Positions 9,194 through 18,583 of a stretch of DNA of 64,000 nucleotides are shown here, in pieces; position 1 is the first letter of the stretch, and each line of letters begins with the position of its first letter. The notes beneath the pieces are model-generated. The model saw only the letters and a program-made list of their open reading frames with translations. It had not been told where the DNA came from and searched no databases. The stretch spans positions 62,001 through 126,000 of the forward strand of contig DXGM01000027.1 in the NCBI GenBank assembly GCA_019113915.1, in the 5' to 3' direction. Origin of the DNA: Candidatus Gordonibacter avicola. Lineage in GTDB: Bacteria > Actinomycetota > Coriobacteriia > Coriobacteriales > Eggerthellaceae. The translations under genes and the position numbers were made by a program.

Positions 9194-10282
9194 CTACCAA
9201 TTCCCAAATACGAACCTTTGGATATCCTGGTTCGCGACGAACAGGAAGAAGCAGAGGAACAGCGCCATACCAGCGAGCGACATATAGTTGAGCGCGCGCA
9301 TGGACACCACTTTGCGCGACACTTTCTGGAAAATCTCAATGACCAGGCGCCCTCCGTCAAGCGGCGGAATGGGCAGCAGGTTCATAATGCCCAGCGACAC
9401 CGAAATCATCGCAGTAAAGAAGATGGCGTAGGCCGCGCCCATATCAAAGTACGTTTTCGACATAGCCGCAATGCCAATGATGGACGAAGAGTTCGACACG
9501 GTGTCCGCCGCCGTCGCGGGGTTGAACAGCCCAATCACAAACTGCACCACGGTGCCGATGTACATAAACCCAAACTGGATGGCCTGCAGCGGATTCAGCA
9601 CCACGTGCTGCACCGCCCCGGTCTCGGGGTTCGTCATATCTAACCCCAGCACCGAGAACAGAATCACAAACAGCAGCACGGCGAACACGAGGTTCACCAC
9701 CACGCCAGCCACCAAAATAACCGAGCGCTTCCAGAACGGCAGGCTGCGGTACTGCTGACGGTACTCGGACTCAAACAGTTCGTGCGGGTTGTCCACCGGC
9801 CGCGCTTCGCCCAGGCTGTAGGCCACGGCGCCGGCGGCGAGCGCCTTCTTGCCCGGCTTCACCTCGGGAGCGCGATACGTGTTGAACTGGTCTTTTTTCG
9901 TGGGACCCACCGCGCTACCCCACTCCACCAGCTCTTCCAGCGCCTCGTAGGCATCGTCATCACTGATGCCGCAGTCACGCGCAATGTCTTCCATATTGGC
10001 AGTGCCGCGGCGATACAGCGACGCAAGCGCCGCCTCCAGATGCGGGCTCATCTCGCCCGGCTCCATGCCGCACACCTTCGCGTATCCACCCAGCAAAAAC
10101 GGGGTCACGCCGAACTTCGTGCCGCCCTTCGTGAAGCCGATGCTCGGCCCCGGAAGCCCCAGCATGAACTCGGTCACGCGCACGCCGAACGCGCGCGAGG
10201 CCAGGTAGTGCCCGCCTTCGTGGATGAACACCAGAATGCCCAGCACGATAGTGGCGTACAGAATCATCAAAACAATATCCAT
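9194..10282 (-). CDS. rseP: Site-2 intramembrane metalloprotease, PDZ-less with inserted wHTH-like segment
   Basis: The zinc motif HEGGH (21-25) in the first membrane helix and the late PPLDGG motif identify an M50 site-2 protease (RseP/RasP type), which cleaves membrane-bound anti-sigma factors and signal-peptide remnants. The 362-residue protein differs from the family pattern. After GGYAKVCGMEPGE, residues about 82-140 look like a small winged helix (NMEDIARDCGISDDDAYEALEEL). The PDZ domain expected after the GVVVNLVFA helix is replaced by only ~25 residues. The gene belongs to the dxr-rseP-ispG-proS block but is separated from dxr by locus 1. Confidence 0.9.
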   Translation of the reverse strand: MDIVLMILYATIVLGILVFIHEGGHYLASRAFGVRVTEFMLGLPGPSIGFTKGGTKFGVTPFLLGGYAKVCGMEPGEMSPHLEAALASLYRRGTANMEDIARDCGISDDDAYEALEELVEWGSAVGPTKKDQFNTYRAPEVKPGKKALAAGAVAYSLGEARPVDNPHELFESEYRQQYRSLPFWKRSVILVAGVVVNLVFAVLLFVILFSVLGLDMTNPETGAVQHVVLNPLQAIQFGFMYIGTVVQFVIGLFNPATAADTVSNSSSIIGIAAMSKTYFDMGAAYAIFFTAMISVSLGIMNLLPIPPLDGGRLVIEIFQKVSRKVVSMRALNYMSLAGMALFLCFFLFVANQDIQRFVFGNW

Positions 10283-10327
10283 GAACTCGAATCCTTCCGA
10301 ATGCGAGGTAAATGCTACACACGCACT

Positions 10328-10333
10328 ATTATA
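10328..10333 (-). promoter_or_regulatory. Candidate -10 box upstream of rseP
   Basis: A perfect TATAAT on the minus strand lies about 45 bp upstream of the rseP start. A good -35 is not evident. A local promoter would be needed here because locus 1 separates rseP from its usual upstream partner dxr. Confidence 0.35.
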
Positions 10334-10443
10334 CGGAAGGCGCCCTCAACGCACCTGCCCCCACCCGATACGCGAGAAAAACCTACAACCCCACCGCGAA
10401 TCCCCCACGACTGGGCTTAGGTCAAGCTCACATGCAGAACACT

Positions 10444-11970
10444 TTATCCATGGCTCGGCTCCGTTAATTCTTTATGCTTCTTCGAAAGCGCACTTTTACG
10501 ATCATATTCTTCAACTGCGTCAATAAGACTTTGCTGCGAGTTAATCCCCATCTTTCTATATATATGATAAATGTGGGACTTAGCCGTGGAATTGGAAATA
10601 ATAAGTTTATCGCTTATATAATCGGCATTGCGCCCTTTAGCGAGTAAGCGAAACACTTCCACTTCACGCGGCGACAAATCGTAACTTTTCATCAACTCAT
10701 CAAAGCGCTCTTCAAACTGCTCGGTTGCCTTGTCTTCCTCTTGCGCCCAACGCACGTTCTCCGTTCTCTGAGTCAGCAGTTCCGACAGGCGCTTTTTTGC
10801 CATTGAATCGTCCATGCCATACGCCGCGATAGCACAGACGATAACTGACACTATGCCTACTACTATGGCCATAAACTGCCATCTCGAGTCACCAGAAAAA
10901 TCAGCAGCAAAACCTGCGACTACCGTTCCGACGAAAAAGCCTATCCATACAGGCAACTGCCGCGCGGCCGTACAGCCAACGGGATGTAGCGAGAATTCGG
11001 AGTTCGCCGTAGTAGAGTTAATCCATCCCGCAACGGCATACAGCGAAAGAGCGATGTTTACGAGACAACAGCAAAGAAGCTGCCAAAACGAACCACCAAA
11101 CGGCATAAGCAACAAACCTATAACGACCGGCGGTAATGTCAAGCGCTGCAAAACCCCGATGTCAATATCGGTCTTGCGACCAATCTTGAACCAGGCGAGA
11201 GAAAGCAACGACCCCACTATACCGCTTGCGCATCCTATCACCGTTGCATGAACTCCCAAGGTGAACAGCATGGTCGTAGAAAATCCGAAGGCAATACCAT
11301 GAGCACCCACTGAGAAAGCGCTTTTTACCGTGAAGGACGAGATGCTCGTGTACTTCTCTGCCTCGCTCAACCTCTGCGGAGACACCCCTCTCATGAGCAA
11401 GAAGAGCAGACCGAACGAACAAGCGGCGGCAAAACCTGTTGCAAGAAGACCAAGTACAACAGACTCCATATTTGAGACACCAATAAACAGTACGGTACCC
11501 ACGCACGATGACACCGCAATGGTGACGGGCGTATAGCGAGTAGGCGTCAAGCTGAAATACAGAGCCCAGTAAAGCATGAGTGCTGCTTGTGCAACACCGT
11601 ACGCCAGCCAGGCGGCGGCACCCAACCACTCTGGCGCGACGCCCTCGCCCACAGCATTGATAACTCCCACCCCGAGCGGTACGAGGAAAAGCACTAAACC
11701 TCCTCCTAATACATCCGCCCTCCGTCGGAGCACCTCAGCAGCGCGTAAACGCGCTAGCGCGAGGCATGCCGTGAGGGCGATAAGCCAACAGAGCCGCAGC
11801 CCAATCACATCAACCAGACGCAAACTGAAGGCAAACGGGGTGGCGAACATGAATACTCCTGACAAGTCCCACAGGTAGTATCCCGAGAAACCGATGATAG
11901 CCACAAGGCATTCGAATAACTCTTTGCTGGGTAGACTGCTTCGCCCTGCGTGGGAATCCTCTGCTGACAT
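10444..11970 (-). CDS. LuxR-type regulator with polytopic membrane sensor domain (locus 1)
   Basis: The 508-residue protein has about twelve hydrophobic helices over residues 20-400, resembling an MFS fold. A charged linker follows, then a LuxR/NarL HTH at about 435-495 (LSPREVEVFRLLAKGRN, then STAKSHIYHIYRKMGINSQQ). There is no receiver domain, so the membrane part is probably the sensor and the regulator acts from the membrane. It is divergent from the molybdoenzyme operon starting at 12193, its likely target. A close architectural relative is encoded at 52394-53893 beside locus 3. Such membrane LuxR proteins are expanded in Eggerthellaceae. Confidence 0.9.
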   Translation of the reverse strand: MSAEDSHAGRSSLPSKELFECLVAIIGFSGYYLWDLSGVFMFATPFAFSLRLVDVIGLRLCWLIALTACLALARLRAAEVLRRRADVLGGGLVLFLVPLGVGVINAVGEGVAPEWLGAAAWLAYGVAQAALMLYWALYFSLTPTRYTPVTIAVSSCVGTVLFIGVSNMESVVLGLLATGFAAACSFGLLFLLMRGVSPQRLSEAEKYTSISSFTVKSAFSVGAHGIAFGFSTTMLFTLGVHATVIGCASGIVGSLLSLAWFKIGRKTDIDIGVLQRLTLPPVVIGLLLMPFGGSFWQLLCCCLVNIALSLYAVAGWINSTTANSEFSLHPVGCTAARQLPVWIGFFVGTVVAGFAADFSGDSRWQFMAIVVGIVSVIVCAIAAYGMDDSMAKKRLSELLTQRTENVRWAQEEDKATEQFEERFDELMKSYDLSPREVEVFRLLAKGRNADYISDKLIISNSTAKSHIYHIYRKMGINSQQSLIDAVEEYDRKSALSKKHKELTEPSHG

Positions 11971-12076
11971 AAGTTCTCCTTTACGCTTTGACCTGGGGTT
12001 TTCAGCACGTGAGTATGATCCTCATTTTTCTTTCAGTCTGTTCATAGGTTGCGCAGGTAGCAAGCGAATCAGTACT

Positions 12077-12104
12077 TTGAACTTGTGTTTGCTATTTATA
12101 TTAT
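12077..12104 (+). promoter_or_regulatory. Candidate sigma-70 promoter for the locus 1 operon
   Basis: TTGAAC (12077-12082) and TATTAT (12099-12104) are separated by 16 bp and lie about 90 bp upstream of the first structural gene. A CACGTG core at 12006-12011, between this promoter and the divergent LuxR gene, is a possible regulator site; locus 2 has the same core in its divergent region. Confidence 0.5.
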
Positions 12105-12192
12105 GCATTTTTTCACCGCCTTGTACCAGAGAAAACACCCGTCGGCAGCGACAGCAAACACGGCGTTTCGAGCGTAAAGACAGGAGGAAGAC

Positions 12193-14424
12193 ATGGAGGA
12201 ATCACGGTACTTGTTCGTCGATCACGAAAAGCCATTCCGCTATAAAGAGGGTGACCTCACCGTGACGCGGGGGAGCGCATGGTCTGGCCCCGGGTGCCAT
12301 CTCGGGTGCGGCGTGCTGCTTTACACCGACGAGGAGGGAAAGCTTGTCAAGGTTGAAGGCGACCCCGAAAATCCCTACAACCAAGGACGCCTGTGCCCCC
12401 GCTGTCTTGATTTGCCTGAAGTCACCAACCACGAAGACCGCCTCCTCTACCCGCTCAAGCGCGATCCAACTGATCGAGGTAAAGACACCTGGAAACGCAT
12501 CGGATGGGATGAAGCATTTGATCTTATAGAGTTGAAGTTCAAGGAAATCAAACGTGAATACGGGCCCGAAGCAGTTCTGTTCATGCAGGGCACCGGGCGC
12601 GATATCGCACCGTATATCACTCGTTTGTGCTGGTCATTCGGCAGCCCCAACTTTTCACTCTTCCTCAGCGGCGCTGCATGCTATGTACCACGCGTCATCG
12701 GCTTGGCTGGCACAGTTGGAGCTTTCCTCGTTCCTGACTGTTCCCAAGTCCATCCCGATCGCTACGACAATCCGGAGTATTGTATCCCAGAAACAATTTT
12801 CATCTGGGGTAACAACTGCGTCGTGTCCAATTCCGACGGCTTTTTCGGACACTGGGTGGTCGACCTCATGAAGCGCGGCAGCAAGATTGTGGTCATTGAC
12901 CCGAAAGTCACTTGGCTGGCATCAAAAGCGGCCGCTCATTTGCGTGTCCGCCCCGGAACAGACGCCGCCCTCGCGCTCGGCATGCTATACGTCATTATCA
13001 ACGAAGACCTTTACGATCATGATTTTGTAGACAAGTGGTGCTATGGGTTTGACGAGTTGCGCGAACGCGTTCAAGAATACCCTGTTGAACGTGTAGCTCG
13101 CATAACCTGGGTACCTGAAGAAAAGATTATCACCGCCGCCCGTCTGCTTGCTCAAAGCAAACCAGCGGCTCTTGAGTGGGGCGTGGCCGTCGACATGACG
13201 AAAGAGGCTATCCCTGCAGGCCAAGCTATCTCTACCCTTTTCGAGATCACCGGCAACATCGAGGTTCCGGGAGGAATGATAGTTCCTCCGGAAATATTGA
13301 AATACGTGGGCGGCTGGGGTAAGGATCTCCTTCCCGCCGAAGCAGCCGAAAAGCGCATCGGTCAAAAGAAGTACCCCCTGTTTGCTTCCGAGGCACAGCC
13401 CGACTGCATCGTCGAGCAACTCGAAACGGGTGAGCCCTATCGCATACATGGCGCATGGATTCAAACCTCGAACTTCCTTTCTTGCATGGCTGCCGACCCT
13501 CAACGCCTTTACCGTGCGATTAAAACCATCGACTTCATTGCCTACGTCGATTTGTTTATGACTCCCACCGCCATGGCACTGGCCGATGTGATTCTGCCCG
13601 CAGCCACTTTCCCCGAGCGCAACGGCATCCGCCTCGGAGACGGCGCACAACGAGGAGAAACCATCAACAAGGTGACCAGTATCGGTGAATGCAAGTCCGA
13701 CATGGAAATCAACCTTGAACTGGGTCGTCGATTCAACCCTGAAGCGTGGCCTTGGGAGACGGTCGAGGAGATGTTCACCTTCCTCTTAAAGGACGACACC
13801 GGCATGACGTTTGAAGAACTCCAGCAGAAAGCGCCCGCCTATCCTCCGTTCGAATACCACCGACACGAGAAGGGCATGTTGCGCAAGGATGGCGCTGTTG
13901 GATTCAACACCGCCACTGGCCGCATTGAGCTTTGGTCGACGTTCTACCAGAGTGTCGGACTTGATCCACTCCCCTATTTCGAAGAGCCCTCCCCTGGCCC
14001 TGGCGCAACTCCTGAACTCATGGAGGAGTACCCGCTTGTGCTCACAACGGGTGCACGTACGTGGAGCATGTTCCATTCCGAGCATCGCCAAGTGAAACGC
14101 ATGCGCGCGCTCCACCCCGACCCCATCATCGAAGTTCATCCTACAACGCTTGAGCGCTTTGGACTCAGGGACGGAGAGTGGGTGTGGGTCGAGAACCAGT
14201 TTGGTCGTGCGAAACGAAAAACTGTGGCGACACCCGTCATCGACCCCCGCATGTGTAGCACGGATCATGCCTGGTGGCTCCCTGAAGGCGATCCTGAATC
14301 TTTCTATGACGTGTTCGAGCTCAATATCAACAACCTTGTGCAATGGTCGCCCGGCAAAAGTGGCTTTGGTTCAAATTACAAAACCGCCCTCTGCAAGATT
14401 TACCGCATTCAGGAAGGAGAGTGA
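12193..14424 (+). CDS. Molybdopterin oxidoreductase, acetylene-hydratase-like (MoOR1)
   Basis: This is a bis-MGD enzyme of the DMSO reductase superfamily, 743 residues. AGGAGG precedes the ATG. Cysteines C35, C39, C68 and C71 lie where the N-terminal Fe-S cluster binds, but the first cysteine of the usual CxxCxxxC pattern is replaced (GSAW at 27-30). C163 in AACYVPR aligns by eye with the Mo-ligand cysteine of acetylene hydratase, and the C-terminal domain (from about 615) has the MGD-binding LVLTTGA segment. There is no Tat signal, so it is cytoplasmic. The ferredoxin gene follows after 3 bp. The reaction is unknown; hydration, dehydroxylation or hydroxyl transfer on a small or aromatic substrate is plausible. 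Confidence 0.92.
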   Translation: MEESRYLFVDHEKPFRYKEGDLTVTRGSAWSGPGCHLGCGVLLYTDEEGKLVKVEGDPENPYNQGRLCPRCLDLPEVTNHEDRLLYPLKRDPTDRGKDTWKRIGWDEAFDLIELKFKEIKREYGPEAVLFMQGTGRDIAPYITRLCWSFGSPNFSLFLSGAACYVPRVIGLAGTVGAFLVPDCSQVHPDRYDNPEYCIPETIFIWGNNCVVSNSDGFFGHWVVDLMKRGSKIVVIDPKVTWLASKAAAHLRVRPGTDAALALGMLYVIINEDLYDHDFVDKWCYGFDELRERVQEYPVERVARITWVPEEKIITAARLLAQSKPAALEWGVAVDMTKEAIPAGQAISTLFEITGNIEVPGGMIVPPEILKYVGGWGKDLLPAEAAEKRIGQKKYPLFASEAQPDCIVEQLETGEPYRIHGAWIQTSNFLSCMAADPQRLYRAIKTIDFIAYVDLFMTPTAMALADVILPAATFPERNGIRLGDGAQRGETINKVTSIGECKSDMEINLELGRRFNPEAWPWETVEEMFTFLLKDDTGMTFEELQQKAPAYPPFEYHRHEKGMLRKDGAVGFNTATGRIELWSTFYQSVGLDPLPYFEEPSPGPGATPELMEEYPLVLTTGARTWSMFHSEHRQVKRMRALHPDPIIEVHPTTLERFGLRDGEWVWVENQFGRAKRKTVATPVIDPRMCSTDHAWWLPEGDPESFYDVFELNINNLVQWSPGKSGFGSNYKTALCKIYRIQEGE

Positions 14425-14427
14425 CTC

Positions 14428-14769
14428 ATGGAAAACATCGGAATGCTCATCGATTATGAGTGGTGCTCCGGCTGCCATAGCTGCGAAGTTGCCTGCCAAA
14501 TGGAGCACGGTCTTCCCGTTGGACAGACAGGCATCTCTGTTCACACCGTCGGCCCTTGGGAAATTGCCGAGGACAATTGGCAATACACCCATCTAGCTCT
14601 TCCCACCAAACAGTGCACCGGATGCGTAACACGCCGCGCAAAGGGAAAGCTTGCCTCCTGCGCCCACCACTGTCAATCGAAATGTCTTCAGGTAGGACCG
14701 CTCGAAGACCTGATGGCAGAGTTGTCAAACAAGCCAAGCCAAGCGCTTTTCTTCATTCAACAGCTCTAA
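14428..14769 (+). CDS. Small two-cluster ferredoxin subunit (locus 1)
   Basis: The 113-residue protein has C13-x2-C16-x2-C19-x3-C23 (EWCSGCHSCEVAC) and a second set C63-x2-C66, C78, C82, C86, enough for two [4Fe-4S] clusters. It is much shorter than the usual four-cluster DmsB-type electron-transfer subunit. The gene starts 3 bp after the molybdoenzyme stop, so it is very likely that enzyme's electron-transfer partner. Close paralogues are encoded at 40686 and 50436, each directly after a molybdoenzyme gene. Confidence 0.9.
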   Translation: MENIGMLIDYEWCSGCHSCEVACQMEHGLPVGQTGISVHTVGPWEIAEDNWQYTHLALPTKQCTGCVTRRAKGKLASCAHHCQSKCLQVGPLEDLMAELSNKPSQALFFIQQL

Positions 14770-14826
14770 CTCCCTTGTTACTGGGGAAATATCGCTTCCA
14801 TCAAGAATACGAAAGGAGGTGTTCCT

Positions 14827-15042
14827 ATGTGCTTCAGACCGCCCACTATCGATAACGGCCCCATCATCTGCCCGAAGTGCGGAGCCGAAGTCGATCCGAC
14901 GGCCAGCGAATGCCCCAACTGTGGCGCGAAAGCTGCCCCCGCTCCTGGAGCTCCTGCTATGCCGGCAGCTCCCGGCGCGCCGAAGGTTCCCAGCGTCCCG
15001 CAGGCCCCTTCCGTCCCCAAGCCACCAGCACCGAAGGCCTAA
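14827..15042 (+). CDS. Small zinc-ribbon protein with Pro/Ala tail (locus 1)
   Basis: The 71-residue product has two knuckles, CPKCGAE and CPNCGAK, as in a compact zinc ribbon, followed by a Pro/Ala-rich tail. AAAGGAGG lies just upstream of the ATG at 14827, which supports a real gene. It sits between the ferredoxin gene and the transhydroxylase-like gene. Comparable Cys-rich mini-proteins occur at 43647 and 52170, each beside a molybdoenzyme and a LuxR gene, all with a CG followed shortly by a PAPG-like stretch. Function unknown; metal handling, protein docking or maturation are possibilities. Confidence 0.75.
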   Translation: MCFRPPTIDNGPIICPKCGAEVDPTASECPNCGAKAAPAPGAPAMPAAPGAPKVPSVPQAPSVPKPPAPKA

Positions 15043-15076
15043 TCGACGGAAACACGTGTATCGGAGGAGAGAAACT

Positions 15077-17692
15077 ATGGGAAACAACGTGAAAGGCACG
15101 CCTATCGTAAAGGGCCTTGGCTTCAACAGCTTTGGCATCGGCACAAACGCGTGCACCGTCGACATCGACGAAGAGAACGACAAGATTCTGCGCATTCGGC
15201 CCTTCCACTTCGACGAACATCAGACACCTGAGGAATTGAACGCCTGGAAAATAGAAGCGCGTGGTTCTACTTTTGAGCCGGGCTTCAAGACACTCATCTC
15301 ACCGTTGTCACTGTGTTACAAAAAGCGCGTTTACTCGAAGAATCGCATCCCTTATCCACTTAAGCGCGTGGACTGGGATCCCCAGGGCGAGCGCAACCCG
15401 CAAAACCGCGGCACCAGTGGCTACGTGCGCATCAGCTGGGACGAGGCGTGCGAAATCACCGCAGCCGAAATCAAGCGTATTCATGACCAGTACGGTCCGG
15501 CGTCCATCCTGTGTGAACTTGACGGCCATGGCGAAACGAAGTTTGTTCACGCCCCGCATGGCTGCCAAAGTCGCATGTTTGACCTCATCGGAAGCTACAC
15601 ACTCCAAACACGGCAACCGGACAGCTGGGAGGGCTGGTATTGGGGGGCCAAGCACATCTGGGGCATGGATCCACTCGGCCAAAACTCGCTGCAGAATAAC
15701 GTCATCAAAGACATCGCTGAAAATGGTGACGCTGTGCTCTTCTGGGGCTGCGACGTAGAGACAACCCCGCTTGGTTGGGGAGGCTATTTGGCAAGCCGTT
15801 TGTGCTTCTGGTTCACGGAACTGGGCGTGAAACAGATTCACATTTCGCCCGACGTGAACTATACCAACGCTGTGCATGCCGACTTCTGGATACCCGTTAA
15901 GCCTAACACCGATGCGGCGCTTCAGCTGGCTATCGCCTATACCTGGATTAAGGAAGGCACCTACGACCAGGACTATCTCGACACGCATAGCATTGGGTTC
16001 GAGAACTTTAAGTACTATGTTATGGGTGGAGAAGACGGTGTACCCAAAACACCAAAATGGGCTGAAGCTATTTGCGGTGTTCCGTCATACACTATTAAGG
16101 CGTTCGCCCGCTACTGGGCAAAACATGCCGTATCCATTGCACACTGCAACGGCGGAAGCTACATACGCTCCTGCTTCGCTCACGAGCCAGCGCGCCTTGA
16201 AGTGGCTCTTTTAGGGATGCAAAGCGTCGGTAAGCCAGGAGCCAATCAATTCAAGTTCATCGAATGGACGCTCTACGGCATGGAATCAGTCACCCCGTTG
16301 CCCCCTTCGTCAGAAATCCCCAACTGTAGCCCCGCCTACCGCGGCTGGTTCCGCAGCTTCCCGAAAAGTTTCATCCCGAAAACGATGATCCCCGAAGCCA
16401 TTATGAACCCTCCGGTGAGTTGGTATGGTCACATTGGTGCCGGTTTCCCGCGCGAAGACCAGTTCGACGGCCCCTATACCTTCCCCCTTGAGGGCAACGA
16501 GCGCCTGCATATGATCTGGTCTGACACTCCGTGTTGGGAAACGTGCTGGAACGGTGGCAACGAAATGCAGGAAGCGCTCCGTCACGAGTCCATCGAATTT
16601 ATCATCGTGCAGCATCCTTGGATGGAAAACGACTGCTTCTTCGCCGACATCATTCTGCCCACCAACACGAAGTTCGAAACCGAGGACATAGGAACCGACT
16701 CAGACAACGGGCAGTGGAACGTTGTGTACTTTGAACGCCAAGCAGTGAAGCCTCGCCTGGAGTCGAAGTCCGATATGGAAGCCGTTGGCGAAGTGGCTAA
16801 GAAGCTTGAAAAGTACGGTGGTATTTACGAAAACCTGTATGAGCGTTACATGGGCGGTAAAACCTGCGAAGAATACATCCAGGCTGGCTTCGAAAATACC
16901 GGCGCCGCAAAAAAGATGACGTTTGATGAATTTAAGGAAAAGCAGTACTACGCATTCCCTACAAAGGAAAAGTGGGAAGATCTGCCGGTCGGCCTCAGCC
17001 AGTTCCATGACGATCCCGAAGGGCATCCACTCTCAACACCTTCTGGTAAGTTGGAATACTATTCCACGCGTTTGGCTGACGAGTTTCCCGACGACAAGGA
17101 ACGTGGCCCCGTACCTCACTGGGTGGATGAAGGCGCAGGCCATCAGGAACGGCAATATCTCGAACGTGGGAGAAAGTACCCATTCCTTCTCGTATCAAAC
17201 CATCCACGCTGGCGTGTCCATGCGAACCTCGACGACGTCACCTGGTTCCGCGAAATGGAAGAATACGTAAAAGTAACCGGTCCCGACGGCTACAAGTATG
17301 AGCCGGTGTGGGTGCACCCGATCGATGCCGGAAAGCTCGGTCTGCGCACCGGCGATGTCGTTAAGCTCCACAACGAGCGTGGCGCTGTGCTGGGAGGCGT
17401 ACGCGTAACCGAACGCATCATGCCCGGCGTCGTCTACCAGGATCATGGCAGCCGCGTCGACTCTATCGTACTTGGACGCGGAGGACTCGACCGCGGTGGC
17501 GCGAACAACCTCATCGCACCATACGCAACTACTTCAAGCCACGCATTCGGAGAAGTGACCAGCGGTTTTTTGGTGGGTGTGGAAAAGGTAGATGTATTCA
17601 AGCTCGCCGAAGAATATCCCGAGGCCTTCAACCGCGACTACGATCCCGATTGCGGCCTCGTCGCCACGGCGCGCGTCGTGGAAGGAGCATAG
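15077..17692 (+). CDS. Pyrogallol/phloroglucinol transhydroxylase-like large subunit
   Basis: This 871-residue protein matches the length and architecture of the alpha subunit of Pelobacter pyrogallol-phloroglucinol transhydroxylase (about 875 residues), a bis-MGD enzyme without its own Fe-S cluster. Consistent with that, the N-terminus has a single cysteine (C26) rather than a cluster motif. The segment Asp182-Ser183-Trp184 may correspond to the Asp-Ser-Trp stretch of that enzyme in which Ser ligates Mo, and His151 to its active-site histidine; both need alignment. GGAGG precedes the ATG at 15077; a longer upstream frame overlaps the zinc-ribbon gene. There is no Tat signal. The iron-sulfur subunit follows after 4 bp. 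The substrate is probably a polyhydroxylated aromatic, but this is inferred. Confidence 0.87.
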   Translation: MGNNVKGTPIVKGLGFNSFGIGTNACTVDIDEENDKILRIRPFHFDEHQTPEELNAWKIEARGSTFEPGFKTLISPLSLCYKKRVYSKNRIPYPLKRVDWDPQGERNPQNRGTSGYVRISWDEACEITAAEIKRIHDQYGPASILCELDGHGETKFVHAPHGCQSRMFDLIGSYTLQTRQPDSWEGWYWGAKHIWGMDPLGQNSLQNNVIKDIAENGDAVLFWGCDVETTPLGWGGYLASRLCFWFTELGVKQIHISPDVNYTNAVHADFWIPVKPNTDAALQLAIAYTWIKEGTYDQDYLDTHSIGFENFKYYVMGGEDGVPKTPKWAEAICGVPSYTIKAFARYWAKHAVSIAHCNGGSYIRSCFAHEPARLEVALLGMQSVGKPGANQFKFIEWTLYGMESVTPLPPSSEIPNCSPAYRGWFRSFPKSFIPKTMIPEAIMNPPVSWYGHIGAGFPREDQFDGPYTFPLEGNERLHMIWSDTPCWETCWNGGNEMQEALRHESIEFIIVQHPWMENDCFFADIILPTNTKFETEDIGTDSDNGQWNVVYFERQAVKPRLESKSDMEAVGEVAKKLEKYGGIYENLYERYMGGKTCEEYIQAGFENTGAAKKMTFDEFKEKQYYAFPTKEKWEDLPVGLSQFHDDPEGHPLSTPSGKLEYYSTRLADEFPDDKERGPVPHWVDEGAGHQERQYLERGRKYPFLLVSNHPRWRVHANLDDVTWFREMEEYVKVTGPDGYKYEPVWVHPIDAGKLGLRTGDVVKLHNERGAVLGGVRVTERIMPGVVYQDHGSRVDSIVLGRGGLDRGGANNLIAPYATTSSHAFGEVTSGFLVGVEKVDVFKLAEEYPEAFNRDYDPDCGLVATARVVEGA

Positions 17693-17696
17693 CATC

Positions 17697-18515
17697 ATGG
17701 GAAAAGTATTTGTATTCGATCACGCAAAGTGCAACGGTTGCCGCAACTGCCAGATAGCATGCAAAGACGAGCACGTCGACAATGACTGGTCCCCTTGGGC
17801 AAAACCCCAACCTGACACCGGCCACTTCTGGACACATATTGAAGAACGTGTCTGTGGCCAAGTGCCAAAAGTCAAGGTTTCTTACCTGCTTCACATCTGC
17901 CAACACTGCGAGAATGCACCCTGCATCGAGGCTGCACCGGAAGCGGTTTTTCGTCGAGACGATGGCCTGGTCATCATCGACCCAGAAAAGGCAAAAGGTT
18001 TGAAGGAACTTGTCGAAGCGTGCCCCTATGAAGCCATTTTCTGGAACGAAGAACTTGAGCTTCCTCAGAAGTGCACAGGTTGCGCGCATCTCGTTGATGC
18101 AGGAGAGGTTCCTCACTGTGTCGATGTGTGTCCTCATGGCGCTTTACGCTTCGGCGATGAAGAAGATTTTGAATCCGAATTGGCAATCGCCGAAGCGCTC
18201 GTACCAGAGCGTGCAAAAACAGACTGCCCACGCGTACACTACCTCAACCTTCCCAAGCGCTTCCTCGCTGGTCTTGTTGTAGACCTAGAGGCAGACGAGG
18301 TGGTAATCGGCGCAAAGGTTACGGCAGAAAACGTGGATTCTGGGGAAGTTCTAGTTACCGAAACCGACGAATTCGGCGATTTCTGGTTCCACTGTGTTCC
18401 CGAAGCCAACTGGAAGCTCTATGTCGAAGCCGAAGGCTATCTCTCTCGCATGCTGGAAGCTTCCACCGTTGAAGAGGACCGCAACGTAGGACCTGTGCAA
18501 GTGTTCGCGAGCTAA
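17697..18515 (+). CDS. Transhydroxylase-like iron-sulfur subunit with C-terminal beta domain
   Basis: The 272-residue protein has twelve cysteines grouped for three [4Fe-4S] clusters: C12, C15, C18, C22; C68, C71, C76, C109; C126, C129, C141, C145. Residues 185-272 form a separate beta-rich domain (VVDLEADEVVIGAKVTAEN, then FGDFWFHCVPE) like the transthyretin/Cna-B-like module at the end of the Pelobacter transhydroxylase beta subunit (about 274 residues). This domain is absent from ordinary DmsB-type subunits, so it is the strongest sign that the pair is transhydroxylase-like. It starts 4 bp after the large-subunit gene. Confidence 0.9.
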   Translation: MGKVFVFDHAKCNGCRNCQIACKDEHVDNDWSPWAKPQPDTGHFWTHIEERVCGQVPKVKVSYLLHICQHCENAPCIEAAPEAVFRRDDGLVIIDPEKAKGLKELVEACPYEAIFWNEELELPQKCTGCAHLVDAGEVPHCVDVCPHGALRFGDEEDFESELAIAEALVPERAKTDCPRVHYLNLPKRFLAGLVVDLEADEVVIGAKVTAENVDSGEVLVTETDEFGDFWFHCVPEANWKLYVEAEGYLSRMLEASTVEEDRNVGPVQVFAS

Positions 18516-18583
18516 GTAGGTAATAAGGGGAGCGGCGGGCGACGGGCCTCGGTCCGCGCTCGCCGCCTGAAAGGGGTGAACTC

